Origin: Candidatus Woesearchaeota archaeon
Lineage (GTDB): Archaea; Nanobdellota; Nanobdellia; Woesearchaeales; DSVV01
NCBI GenBank assembly: GCA_016214075.1
Contig: JACRPI010000003.1
Location: forward strand, 1-63,713
Length of the DNA stretch: 63,713 nucleotides
Direction: 5' to 3'
The first letter of the stretch is position 1; each line of letters starts with the position of its first letter. Below the pieces are notes generated by a model, which searched no databases, had not been told where the DNA came from, and was given only the letters and a program-made list of their open reading frames with translations. The translations under genes were made by a program, and so were the position numbers. Of the stretch, positions 50,703 through 58,820 are shown piece after piece.

Positions 50703-50922
50703 AATAATTCATTACAGAGACAGATGCATTGGATGCAATTCTTGTGTTGAGCATGCTCCTCAGTATTGGACCATTTCAAAAGCTGATGGGAAGTCTTGTC
50801 TTCTTGGCTCGGAAAAGAAAAAGGACTGTTTTGTTCGCACTATTAGCACTGTTGAAGTTGAGGCGAACAAACGCGCTGCGCAGGATTGTCCTGTGCATAT
50901 TATTCACGTTATTGAGGATTGA
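50695..50922 (+). CDS. Single [4Fe-4S] ferredoxin
   Basis: I start at the ATG at 50695. The 75-residue protein has the cluster motif CIGCNSC near residue 11 and a distant CP at about residue 65, which supplies the fourth ligand; two extra Cys lie between. It probably gives electrons to the U32 protein, with whose gene it overlaps. Confidence 0.88.
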   Translation: MPKIIHYRDRCIGCNSCVEHAPQYWTISKADGKSCLLGSEKKKDCFVRTISTVEVEANKRAAQDCPVHIIHVIED

Positions 50923-50926
50923 TAGA

Positions 50927-51244
50927 ATGGACGCTGAACTTTGCACGTATAGAACTGAAATAGATCTCCTTGACTATCAATTACTCGATACTTTTTCCAA
51001 ACAGATGGAACTCGGTGAAGAAGCACGAACTCTTCTTGGAAAACGAATGAAAACTGTTGAACGTGTTGCCCAGTACAAACAAGAACATGGACTGCCCTTC
51101 TTTGACTCTGTCAGAGAAAAAGAGATTCTTGCATCACGATGCAAATATGGAGCAGAACTCGGACTTTCTCCTGCATTTGTGACTGACTTGTTTCAGCGCA
51201 TTCTTGAAGAATCGCATTGTATTTACAGAAACAAAGAAATATAA
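50927..51244 (+). CDS. Chorismate mutase, AroQ class
   Basis: The all-helical 105-residue product follows the AroQ pattern: an N-terminal helix (YRTEIDLLDYQLLDTF) with the conserved Arg, the GKRMKTVERVAQYKQEHGLP stretch with the Lys, and FFDSVREKEIL with the Asp/Arg/Glu set. It turns chorismate to prephenate. GAGGATTGATAGA precedes the ATG. No other aromatic pathway gene is close by, so it probably serves the U32 tRNA-hydroxylation enzyme next to it. Confidence 0.85.
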   Translation: MDAELCTYRTEIDLLDYQLLDTFSKQMELGEEARTLLGKRMKTVERVAQYKQEHGLPFFDSVREKEILASRCKYGAELGLSPAFVTDLFQRILEESHCIYRNKEI

Positions 51245-51267
51245 ACCCATTCTGGTTCCAATCTCTT

Positions 51268-51825
51268 ATGGAACAAAAGAATTTGGGTATTTTCCTGATT
51301 ATCGTGGGCATTGCGCTCGCGGGGTTGTTTTATAAAATCAAACTCGATGAAGAAGTCACTATTCAAACTATCACCGCGCTTCGCGAGGATCCAACAGATT
51401 GTTTCCTCGAAGATGGCACCTGTCTTCATCAACAACAAAGCAAGATCTTTGTGATTGGCGAAGCGTTCTCGTTGTTGCTTTTTTCAATAGGGGTTTATCT
51501 TTTGTTCTTCGACAAAACAAAGCAAATTCTCGCATTACAAGCGGAGCAAAATCTTCAAATTGCCGGCGCATTACAGAAAGCGGAAGTGGAAAAGAAAAAG
51601 GATGAGAAATTTAGCGCTTTTCTTGCTGGATTTTCTGAGGATGAAAGAAAGATTCTTACTGCGATAAAAGAACAGGAAGGGATTTTGCAATCTACATTAC
51701 GATTTAGAGCGGGATTAACCAAAACTGATGTTTCTTTGATCTTGAAAAAATTTGAAGAGAAAGGGATTATTAGCAAGAAACCAGAAGGGAATACGAATAA
51801 GGTTTATTTGAGGAAGGTTTTTTGA
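51268..51825 (+). CDS. Membrane-anchored winged-helix regulator
   Basis: Two membrane helices (NLGIFLIIVGIALAGLFY and IFVIGEAFSLLLFSIGVYLL) flank a short outer loop with Cys residues (DCFLEDGTC), a possible sensor. A coiled linker leads to a MarR/winged-helix domain at about residues 120-185 (KILTAIKEQEGILQSTLRFR, KTDVSLILKKFEEKGII). A TATA box (AATATAAACC at 51238) places the start at the ATG at 51268, probably leaderless. The two loop Cys and the copper operon just downstream suggest a metal- or redox-sensing regulator; this is inference. Confidence 0.78.
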   Translation: MEQKNLGIFLIIVGIALAGLFYKIKLDEEVTIQTITALREDPTDCFLEDGTCLHQQQSKIFVIGEAFSLLLFSIGVYLLFFDKTKQILALQAEQNLQIAGALQKAEVEKKKDEKFSAFLAGFSEDERKILTAIKEQEGILQSTLRFRAGLTKTDVSLILKKFEEKGIISKKPEGNTNKVYLRKVF

Positions 51826-51981
51826 AAGCCTTTGCTTTCTTGAAACTGTAAAAAAATGCGTTCTAAACAGTTTTAAACATTCTTTAGCTAAAAGAAGGCT
51901 AAATCAAGCTTCCCTAAACGCTTTCTTTGCAGGAAATATATTAATAAAAGAGCGCTTTTCTATGCGAATAGGTGATTGATT

Positions 51982-52191
51982 ATGACAAAAATTCATTTGA
52001 ACATTGAAGGCGTACACTGCAAAAGCTGCAAAATGGTTATTGAGGATAATTTGCAGGAACTTGGCGCAAAAGAGATTCATGTGACTGTTGATGAGAAGAA
52101 AAAAACTGGAACAGTGACATGCGAGTATGATGGAGATTCCATCAACATTGTCAACTCGATTAAAAAAGAAGGATATAAGGTGCTGAAATAA
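51982..52191 (+). CDS. Heavy-metal-associated (HMA) copper chaperone
   Basis: The 69-residue protein has the HMA motif GVHCKSCKMV (CxxC) and a ferredoxin-like fold. It is the size of CopZ/Atx1 and likely carries Cu(I). GGTGATTGATT precedes the ATG at 51982, and a TATA-like GAAATATATTAATAAAAG at 51930 lies upstream. It begins the copper locus. Confidence 0.9.
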   Translation: MTKIHLNIEGVHCKSCKMVIEDNLQELGAKEIHVTVDEKKKTGTVTCEYDGDSINIVNSIKKEGYKVLK

Positions 52192-52325
52192 TATTGTATA
52201 TAGTCGCTGAACAGTTTGTTGACATTTTTTTAAAATACTAAATAAAAAAGATTTAGGGATTCAAAAGCAGCAAGGCGATTCAAAAAAGAGCATGGCGAAT
52301 AAATAAACAATAAGAAGTGATAAAA

Positions 52326-53240
52326 ATGCAAATAACAAAAAAGACGATTTACAGCCCAGACATTACCTGCGGCAGCTGTGTCAAAGTACTCAGCAAAATG
52401 TTTGAGAATACAAAAGGAATAGAAAAATTTTCTATCTCTGTTACGTCCAGCGCTATTGATTTAGAATATGATGCTTCTGCGCTTTCAGAAGAACAGCTTC
52501 TTCGACTCATTCACAACAAAGGATACCGCGCGTCATTCTCTGTCTTCGGCAGAAAAACATTTTCTGACCGCTACAAAGACTTTGTTCAAAACAAAGAAAA
52601 ATACGCAATGGAATATACCATGCTTCGCTATTCAGGACTTTCACTTTTGCTGCTTCTTTTGCTCCAAGCGATTGTCTGGAAAACCATCTTTGGCGGGGAT
52701 GTAACACTCCTCACGACAAAAGCATTGTGGATACTTTATCTTGACATCACGGTTGTCGCTCTTGGCGCAGCACTCTGGCATTTCCACGCCTACAAAACAG
52801 AAGTTCCCTGCATGGTGGGCATGATGATCGGCATGACCTTAGGAATGCAGTCCAGCATGCTTCTCGGCACGATTATCGGGGCAACGAATGGTATCTTTAT
52901 TGGCTCTGTTGTCGGGGTTCTTGTTGGCGTTGTTCTCGGCGCATTCAACGGCAAATGCTGTGGCATCATGGGCATCATGGAAGGAATGATGGCAGGAGTT
53001 ATGGGTGGAACAATGGGTCCTATGATCGCGGTGATGATGCAGTTTGATCGTTTACTTTGGTTTATGCCGCTTTTCATGCTCGTGAACCTCTTTATTTTAT
53101 GGGGGCTTTCGTACATGCTTTACGAAGAAGTTGTTGAAGAAAATCCAACAGTAGAAAAACAACCACTTGACTTCATGACATTTTTTTCCTTTTGTCTCGT
53201 CAGCGTTATTTTATTTGTCTTTATCATATTTTTTATTTAG
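52326..53240 (+). CDS. HMA domain fused to a Gly/Met-rich membrane protein
   Basis: I start at the ATG at 52326. The first 70 residues are an HMA domain (PDITCGSCVKVLSKMF). Then come membrane helices from about residue 95. The middle block (residues about 155-240) is rich in Gly and Met (MVGMMIGMTLGMQSS, IMGIMEGMMAGVMGGTM), resembling Met-lined Cu(I) paths and glycine zippers. I know no named family that joins these parts. Position between a chaperone and CopA suggests copper transport or delivery. Confidence 0.8.
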   Translation: MQITKKTIYSPDITCGSCVKVLSKMFENTKGIEKFSISVTSSAIDLEYDASALSEEQLLRLIHNKGYRASFSVFGRKTFSDRYKDFVQNKEKYAMEYTMLRYSGLSLLLLLLLQAIVWKTIFGGDVTLLTTKALWILYLDITVVALGAALWHFHAYKTEVPCMVGMMIGMTLGMQSSMLLGTIIGATNGIFIGSVVGVLVGVVLGAFNGKCCGIMGIMEGMMAGVMGGTMGPMIAVMMQFDRLLWFMPLFMLVNLFILWGLSYMLYEEVVEENPTVEKQPLDFMTFFSFCLVSVILFVFIIFFI

Positions 53241-53250
53241 GGGTGAAACA

Positions 53251-53661
53251 ATGGAACTACAAACAATTATGAAAAATATCGGGACTGTCCTGCTCGTTCT
53301 TATTGCAGGAGTCGCGTTTGGCTTTTTTCTCAGTGGGAGAAGCATTTCGTTTTCAGGAGATTCTGGAGAAGAAACAGAAACTAGGCCTGACTCCGGTGAA
53401 TATCAAGAATTCACGCTCTCTTTAGGCGCATATAACTATGATCCTGAAACAATCACTGTTGAAGCAGGAAAACCTGTTCGCATTACAGCAGACTTGAATT
53501 CACTCACGGGCTGCTTTCGAACATTTTTGATTCCAGACCTTGGCATCAAGAAACAATTTAAAGCAGGAGATGACACATTGGAGTTTACTCCAACAGAAAA
53601 AGGGAGCTACAGTTTCAGATGCTCTATGGGCATGGGAAGAGGCACACTGATCGTCCAATGA
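53251..53661 (+). CDS. Membrane-anchored cupredoxin
   Basis: The start is the ATG at 53251 after GGGGTGAAACA. An N-terminal anchor (IGTVLLVLIAGVAFGFFL) is followed by a cupredoxin-like domain with YNYDPETITVEAGKPVRIT and the end [13 protein letters not shown]. Unlike a blue copper site, the usual His ligands are missing; Cys and Met remain, so it probably binds Cu(I) and stores or passes it on. The stop overlaps the next start (ATGA). Confidence 0.85.
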   Translation: MELQTIMKNIGTVLLVLIAGVAFGFFLSGRSISFSGDSGEETETRPDSGEYQEFTLSLGAYNYDPETITVEAGKPVRITADLNSLTGCFRTFLIPDLGIKKQFKAGDDTLEFTPTEKGSYSFRCSMGMGRGTLIVQ

Positions 53662-54161
53662 AAACACCACAGCTCTTTGGGAAAAAACAGTATGGCATTA
53701 TTGCAGCAGTTACATTACTGTATGTTACCATAACTGTGCTTGTGAGCAAGTTTTATGTGACTGCGCAATACATTCCTTATTTTGTTGATACTATTAACTG
53801 GATTCAGTTGCTGCTCTCTGTTGCATTGACACTCACAATAGGAATACTGCTTGGGTTAAATGCTGCTTTCCTTTATTTGGTTTATCAAGAATATAAACGT
53901 AACAAAACTTGCAGTACTTCAGGACTTGGCACGACCGCAAGCGTGACAAGTATCGGCGCAGTGGGCGGCGTCGCGACAGGCGTTTGCAGCGCATGTGTCG
54001 CAAGCATTTTTCCCGCGCTCTTTGGATTATTTGGCATTACGTTAAGCTGGGGAGCACTTCCATTTCAAGGACTTGAAATACAACTTGGAATTGTCGCTCT
54101 TCTTACCGCAAATGGATATTATTTACGAAAAAAACTAGTGAAAGGTGGAATTTATGACTAA
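53658..54161 (+). CDS. Membrane protein of the copper operon
   Basis: The start is the ATG at 53658, overlapping the previous stop. The 167-residue protein has four membrane helices ([72 protein letters not shown]). A CSAC motif lies within the third helix and could bind a metal. I do not recognise the family. The stop falls 8 bases inside copA, so they are coupled. Confidence 0.72.
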   Translation: MKTPQLFGKKQYGIIAAVTLLYVTITVLVSKFYVTAQYIPYFVDTINWIQLLLSVALTLTIGILLGLNAAFLYLVYQEYKRNKTCSTSGLGTTASVTSIGAVGGVATGVCSACVASIFPALFGLFGITLSWGALPFQGLEIQLGIVALLTANGYYLRKKLVKGGIYD

Positions 54162-56358
54162 TGAAAACAAAAAAGTACAACTGAGTATTTCTGGCATGCA
54201 CTGCGCAAGCTGCGCGACAATATTGACGAAAGCACTGACCAAAGTGTCCGGCGTTACAGAGGCAACTGTCAATTATTCTACTGAACGCGCTGTTGTTTCT
54301 TATGATCCACAGCAGACTGGTGTTCCTGCTTTTATCAACGCAATTAAAGGAAAAGGATATACCGCAACTGTTTTTGACAGCGCAAAAGGAAAAGACAAAG
54401 AAGAACACCGACGGAAAAAAGAGATCGCTGAAACAAAACAACTCTTTTTTATTGGACTACTTTTTTCTCTCCCCGCGTTTCTCATCACGTCTGTGTTTCC
54501 AAGCGTTGGAATAGAAATTCCCTTCGCGGAATACATTGCATGGATTCTTGCATCTCCAGTCCAGTTTTATGTGGGATGGCAATTTTATCGAGGAACATGG
54601 CATTCTCTTCGAAATGGAAGCGCTTCCATGGACACCCTTATTGCCATCGGAACAAGCGCAGCGTATTTTTACAGCATCTATGTTGTCTTGTTCCAGCCAG
54701 AACTTGGACAATATTTTGAAGTCGGCGCAATCTTGATTACCTTTGTCATGCTCGGTAAATACCTTGAAGCGCTCGCGAAAGGAAAAACCAGCGCAGCTAT
54801 TAAAAAACTCATGGGCTTACAGCCGAAAACAGCGCTTGTTGTTCGCAACGGAAAACAAGAAGAAATTCCTATTGACAGCGTTGTTGTTGGTGACATTGTC
54901 ATTGTGAAACCTGGGCAGAAAATCCCTGTTGATGGGACTATTGTCGATGGACACTCTTCTGTTGATGAGAGCATGATTACGGGAGAAAGCATCCCTGTTG
55001 AAAAGAAAAAAGGAGATCCTGTCATTGGCGCAACGATCAACAAAACGGGAAGCTTCCGCTTTAAAGCAACAAAAGTTGGCGCGAATACAACACTTTCGCA
55101 GATTGTCCAACTCATTGAAGACGCGCAGGCAAAAAAAGCACCTATTCAACGGTTTGCTGATGCGGTGAGTGCATACTTTGTTCCAATAGTTATCGGAATT
55201 GCAATTCTGACATTTATTACCTGGTACTTCGGTGCTGGTGAAACGTTCTCTTTTAGTCTTCTCACTGCTGTCGCTGTTCTTGTTATCGCATGTCCGTGCG
55301 CACTTGGTCTCGCAACACCAACCGCAATCATGGTGGGAACAGGCAAAGGGGCAGAAAAAGGGGTTTTGATTAAAGGCGGGGACGCGCTTGAAGCGGCGCA
55401 CAAAGTTCGCTCTGTTATTTTTGATAAGACAGGAACCATCACTCATGGAGAACCTGTCGTGACAGATATTGTTTCAACAGGATCTTTATCTGAGAAGCAG
55501 CTTCTTCAACTTGCCGCAAGCATTGAACAGCATTCTGAACATCCGCTCGCAGAAGCAATTGTCGCAGACGCGCAAAAGAAGGCGCTTCCTCTTTTGAAAT
55601 CAACTAATTTTTCCGCTATTCCCGGACATGGCGTTACCGCGACGCTTGGTAAAAAATTGTTTTATTTTGGAAACAGTAGACTGATGCAGAAACAGCACAT
55701 CCATACAACATCTGTTGCTGAAAAACTGATCGCGCTTGAAGAACAAGGAAAAACCGTTATGCTTCTTGCTGACGGAAAAACAGTTCTTGGTCTTGTCGCT
55801 GTCGCAGACACTATCAAAGAAACCGCGAAAAAAGCAGTTGAGAAACTCCAACGCATGGGTGTTTCTGTGTATTTAATTACTGGAGATAATCAACGAACCG
55901 CGCAAGGTATTGCAAAGCAAGCAGGAATTACTAATGTTTTTGCTGAAGTACTGCCTGACCAAAAAGCCGCATATGTCAAGAAATTGCAGAAAAAAGGAAG
56001 TGTTGCGATGGTTGGCGATGGTATCAACGACGCGCCCGCGATCGCGCAAGCAGACATTGGCATTGCGATGGGTTCTGGCACAGACGTTGCGATGGAAACT
56101 GGAAATGTTGTTCTCATGAGAAATGACCCTCTTGATGTCGCAAAAGCGATTCGCTTGAGTAAAATCACCATGGCAAAAATCAAACAGAATATGTTCTGGG
56201 CATTGTTTTACAATGTTCTGGGTATTCCGATTGCCGCAGGGATTTTGTATCCATTCACTGGCTGGTTGTTGAGTCCAATGATCGCAGGTGGCGCAATGGC
56301 ATTAAGCAGTGTCAGCGTTGTAGGGAATTCATTGTTGCTCAAGATGAAGAAGTTATAA
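54154..56358 (+). CDS. copA: Copper-transporting P1B-type ATPase
   Basis: The start is the ATG at 54154 after AAGGTGGAATTT. One N-terminal HMA domain ([15 protein letters not shown]) is followed by eight expected membrane helices. [10 protein letters not shown] in the sixth helix is the Cu(I) path, DKTGTIT carries the phosphorylated Asp, TGES is the dephosphorylation loop and GDGINDAPA the hinge. HP in SEHPLAEAI is also present. It pumps Cu(I) out of the cell. Length is 734 residues. It ends the operon 45 bases before a structured repeat. Confidence 0.96.
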   Translation: MTNENKKVQLSISGMHCASCATILTKALTKVSGVTEATVNYSTERAVVSYDPQQTGVPAFINAIKGKGYTATVFDSAKGKDKEEHRRKKEIAETKQLFFIGLLFSLPAFLITSVFPSVGIEIPFAEYIAWILASPVQFYVGWQFYRGTWHSLRNGSASMDTLIAIGTSAAYFYSIYVVLFQPELGQYFEVGAILITFVMLGKYLEALAKGKTSAAIKKLMGLQPKTALVVRNGKQEEIPIDSVVVGDIVIVKPGQKIPVDGTIVDGHSSVDESMITGESIPVEKKKGDPVIGATINKTGSFRFKATKVGANTTLSQIVQLIEDAQAKKAPIQRFADAVSAYFVPIVIGIAILTFITWYFGAGETFSFSLLTAVAVLVIACPCALGLATPTAIMVGTGKGAEKGVLIKGGDALEAAHKVRSVIFDKTGTITHGEPVVTDIVSTGSLSEKQLLQLAASIEQHSEHPLAEAIVADAQKKALPLLKSTNFSAIPGHGVTATLGKKLFYFGNSRLMQKQHIHTTSVAEKLIALEEQGKTVMLLADGKTVLGLVAVADTIKETAKKAVEKLQRMGVSVYLITGDNQRTAQGIAKQAGITNVFAEVLPDQKAAYVKKLQKKGSVAMVGDGINDAPAIAQADIGIAMGSGTDVAMETGNVVLMRNDPLDVAKAIRLSKITMAKIKQNMFWALFYNVLGIPIAAGILYPFTGWLLSPMIAGGAMALSSVSVVGNSLLLKMKKL

Positions 56359-56403
56359 TATTGTTATTTTGAATCGCCCTGTTGCTCATTCACATGTTCA
56401 TGC

Positions 56404-56519
56404 TATAGAGAATTTTGAAAAAATCACTTTTTGGTATACATATGGTGATTTTTTCTCAAAATTCTCAATAGAACCGCTTTGAATTCGGAGAAAAATTGAA
56501 TTATTCAAAGCTCTCTATA
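56404..56519. repeat. Structured dispersed element, copy 3
   Basis: TATAGAG (56404-56410) pairs with CTCTATA (56513-56519). The hairpin GAGAATTTTGA...GTGATTTTTTCTCAAAATTCTC and the second hairpin GCTTTGAATT (56476-56485)/AATTATTCAAAGC (56499-56511) match copy 1 almost base for base, except in the loops. The rest of 56359-56662 holds a TATA-like box (ATTTATTTATAC near 56617) and no gene I can support. Confidence 0.75.
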
Positions 56520-56662
56520 CTTTTTAATAAATAGATGAATTGTGTCAATTCTTTCGCCAATTGGAAGCGAGATCAAGTACGACACTCACTGCGTTCGGTC
56601 GTACGCTTAACATAATTTATTTATACTTTTGCTTACAAATGATTTTTTATGAGCGTGTGAAA

Positions 56663-57100
56663 ATGAAAAAGATAAAAGAAATAATAAAACTACATGTGAT
56701 TATTTTCTGTCTTGCTTTTCTGCTTAACATTCTTTGGGAATATCTTCACGCACCACTCTATGTGACCACAATGGTCCATGATTTCTATGGATTCCTGTAC
56801 ATGGCTGCTGCAGATGGATTGCTTGTTCTGCTCATTTATTGGATTGTTTGTTTGCAGGCACGAACTTTCTTTTGGCTTTCTGATTGGAAGAAACAGCTTG
56901 TTTTGATTATTGTTTCAGGTATATTTCTTAGCTTTTTTATTGAAATCAAAAATATGTACTTTACCTCTGTGTGGAGTTATACTGCTGCAATGCCTGTTCT
57001 GCCTATTCTTCATGTAGGTATAAGTCCTGTTCTTCAGATGGTCGTGACGCCTCTTCTGGTCTTCTCTCTTGCGCAACGTTTTTATACTAGTAAATCTTGA
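56663..57100 (+). CDS. Polytopic membrane protein of unknown function
   Basis: The start is the ATG at 56663, preceded by GAGCGTGTGAAA. The 145-residue product has four hydrophobic helices (HVIIFCLAFLLNILWEYLH, GLLVLLIYWIVCL, LVLIIVSGIFLSFFIE, PVLQMVVTPLLVFSLA). Conserved-looking charged residues within helices (NILWEYLHAP, FIEIKN) suggest a catalytic or transport role. I do not recognise the family with certainty. The next gene begins 8 bases after its stop. Confidence 0.68.
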   Translation: MKKIKEIIKLHVIIFCLAFLLNILWEYLHAPLYVTTMVHDFYGFLYMAAADGLLVLLIYWIVCLQARTFFWLSDWKKQLVLIIVSGIFLSFFIEIKNMYFTSVWSYTAAMPVLPILHVGISPVLQMVVTPLLVFSLAQRFYTSKS

Positions 57101-57108
57101 ATAAGGAT

Positions 57109-58110
57109 ATGATCAACAAAGAACTGGCTGATTACATTAAACGGCAGTTTGAACACGGACATGATAGCGCAACTATTCGGGAACATCTTCTCAAGCACGG
57201 CTACACAGAAACAATCGCTGATGAAGCGCTTCATGACGTGCATCCTCCTGAAAAACCACACATTAAAGGTCTGAAATATCTTCCTTTCTCTGGTAAAAAA
57301 ATGACTATTGCGTTTCTTGCGCTTTTCGCGCTGGGCGGCATTGGCTTTGCACTCATGAACCTGCTTGGCTCAGGAGATCTTGCAGGCGCCGCAACTGAAC
57401 CAACTGACTTTCCTGATGAGATTGGACAGGAAATTACACAGGAGCAACCTGAAGAAGAACAACCTGCTGAGGAAATTTCTGAAGAACCTGTTCTTCCTGA
57501 AGAAGAGATCATAGAAGAAGTTCCCGAAGAGGAACCTGTTGAAGAAACAACAGAAGAAGTTGTTGAAGAAGAACCTGCAACTGAGGAAGAAGAAGAGGTT
57601 GCCGTCTCTGGCTGTACCGGCGACAGCAGTTGTGATACTGGCTATGTCTGCTATGAACAAGGATGCTCTGTTGATAATGATCGAGACTTACTCTCTGACG
57701 CACAAGAAGAGAGTGAAGGAACTGATTCCCTTGATCAAGACAGCGATGATGATGGTTATTTTGATTCTCAAGAATTGGATGATGGCAGTGATCCTCTTGA
57801 CGCGACGAGTCCTGGATACACGACTTGCTCGTCCACATCCGATTGCGCAGCAGGATCCACTTGTTCTGAAGATGGTATCTGTGTTGCCTGCGAAGACAGC
57901 GATGCACTGAATTATAAGAAAAAAGGAACGACACAAGGAGTGCATTATACTGTTGGTAAAGCAATTCTTGCGCAGGACAATTGTCAAGACGAGTCAACAC
58001 TCATGGAATATTACTGCAGAGATGGCTCTGCATTCTATTTTGAACAAGTCAGCTGTGAAGAAGAATATGGCACTGGATATAGTTGCAGTAATGGAAAGTG
58101 TGTGAGTTAG
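57109..58110 (+). CDS. Anchored acidic surface protein with TSP3 and Cys-rich end
   Basis: I start at the ATG at 57109 after AAGGAT. The first 45 residues form a helical UBA-like or SHOCT-like unit (ELADYIKRQFEHGHDSATIR), presumably cytoplasmic. One membrane helix (MTIAFLALFALGGIGFALMN) is followed by DLAGAATEP, which resembles the post-anchor motif. A Glu/Pro-rich stalk spans about residues 100-165. TSP3-like repeats (DQDSDDDGYFDSQELDDG) and a Cys-rich end (CSSTSDCAAGSTCSEDGIC) follow, as in the proteins at 14695-18241. It is a surface protein outside the main array. Confidence 0.8.
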   Translation: MINKELADYIKRQFEHGHDSATIREHLLKHGYTETIADEALHDVHPPEKPHIKGLKYLPFSGKKMTIAFLALFALGGIGFALMNLLGSGDLAGAATEPTDFPDEIGQEITQEQPEEEQPAEEISEEPVLPEEEIIEEVPEEEPVEETTEEVVEEEPATEEEEEVAVSGCTGDSSCDTGYVCYEQGCSVDNDRDLLSDAQEESEGTDSLDQDSDDDGYFDSQELDDGSDPLDATSPGYTTCSSTSDCAAGSTCSEDGICVACEDSDALNYKKKGTTQGVHYTVGKAILAQDNCQDESTLMEYYCRDGSAFYFEQVSCEEEYGTGYSCSNGKCVS

Positions 58111-58140
58111 AAATAGTTTGCATCACTTTACTTACTTGTT

Positions 58141-58806
58141 TTATTTTCTCTCGACAACAAACAAACAGTGATCTTTCTCAAACGGATCTAATCTACTCTG
58201 CCAATGAATTTTGACTTCTTTCTCTAATTCTTTCTTTACTTTTTCATAGACGTCTTTTGGATCCGCAAGCACGTCAATGGACTTCGCCTTTATCGCGAGC
58301 ATTGCAAGCTTGCCCTGCTTCAAAAATCTCATATTTTTCAGAAATATCGCAACCTGTTCTCTCTGCGCAATATCCTGAAACAAGAAATCCACTTCACAAA
58401 TGAGATCCTGGTATTTTTCAGGACGATTTGCGTCTGCTAATATTGGCGCAATGTTTTTTCTTTTTTCCGCGAGCATGACCAATCTTCTCAACATGTAAAA
58501 GGAAAATTCCACCGCAAAAATCATTCCGTCTTCTCCCACCATGTCAGACAAATGAGAAACAGTAGTTCCGGAAGATGCACCTAAATAGAGAATGACGTCT
58601 CCTTCTTCAACAGGAAGTTTTTTGAGTCCTTTCGCAAGCCCCGCAGCAAGCTTTGATTTTTTGACACTCCATTGTCTCAACGCGCCATTGCTAACGAGCT
58701 TTTCATCATAGACTGTTTCTCCAGGAGTGAGATTTTTCGTCCAAAACTGGTCTCCTCTTCTTGTTTTTTCCACAAAAAGGTTTGCTTGAAGTTGCTGCAT
58801 GGTCAT
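58141..58806 (-). CDS. flpA: Fibrillarin (2'-O-methyltransferase)
   Basis: This is the catalytic subunit of the archaeal box C/D sRNP, which methylates rRNA and tRNA. LYLGASSGTTVSHLSDMVG is the SAM loop, then FAVEFSFYMLRRLV and the DVDFLFQDIAQ-type segment (EVDFLFQDIAQREQ). The N-terminal short domain (QFWTKNLTPGETVYDEKL) is also typical. Length is 221 residues. It follows nop5 by 14 bases, the usual archaeal arrangement. Confidence 0.96.
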   Translation of the reverse strand: MTMQQLQANLFVEKTRRGDQFWTKNLTPGETVYDEKLVSNGALRQWSVKKSKLAAGLAKGLKKLPVEEGDVILYLGASSGTTVSHLSDMVGEDGMIFAVEFSFYMLRRLVMLAEKRKNIAPILADANRPEKYQDLICEVDFLFQDIAQREQVAIFLKNMRFLKQGKLAMLAIKAKSIDVLADPKDVYEKVKKELEKEVKIHWQSRLDPFEKDHCLFVVERK

Positions 58807-58820
58807 GATTATTTTCTCCG

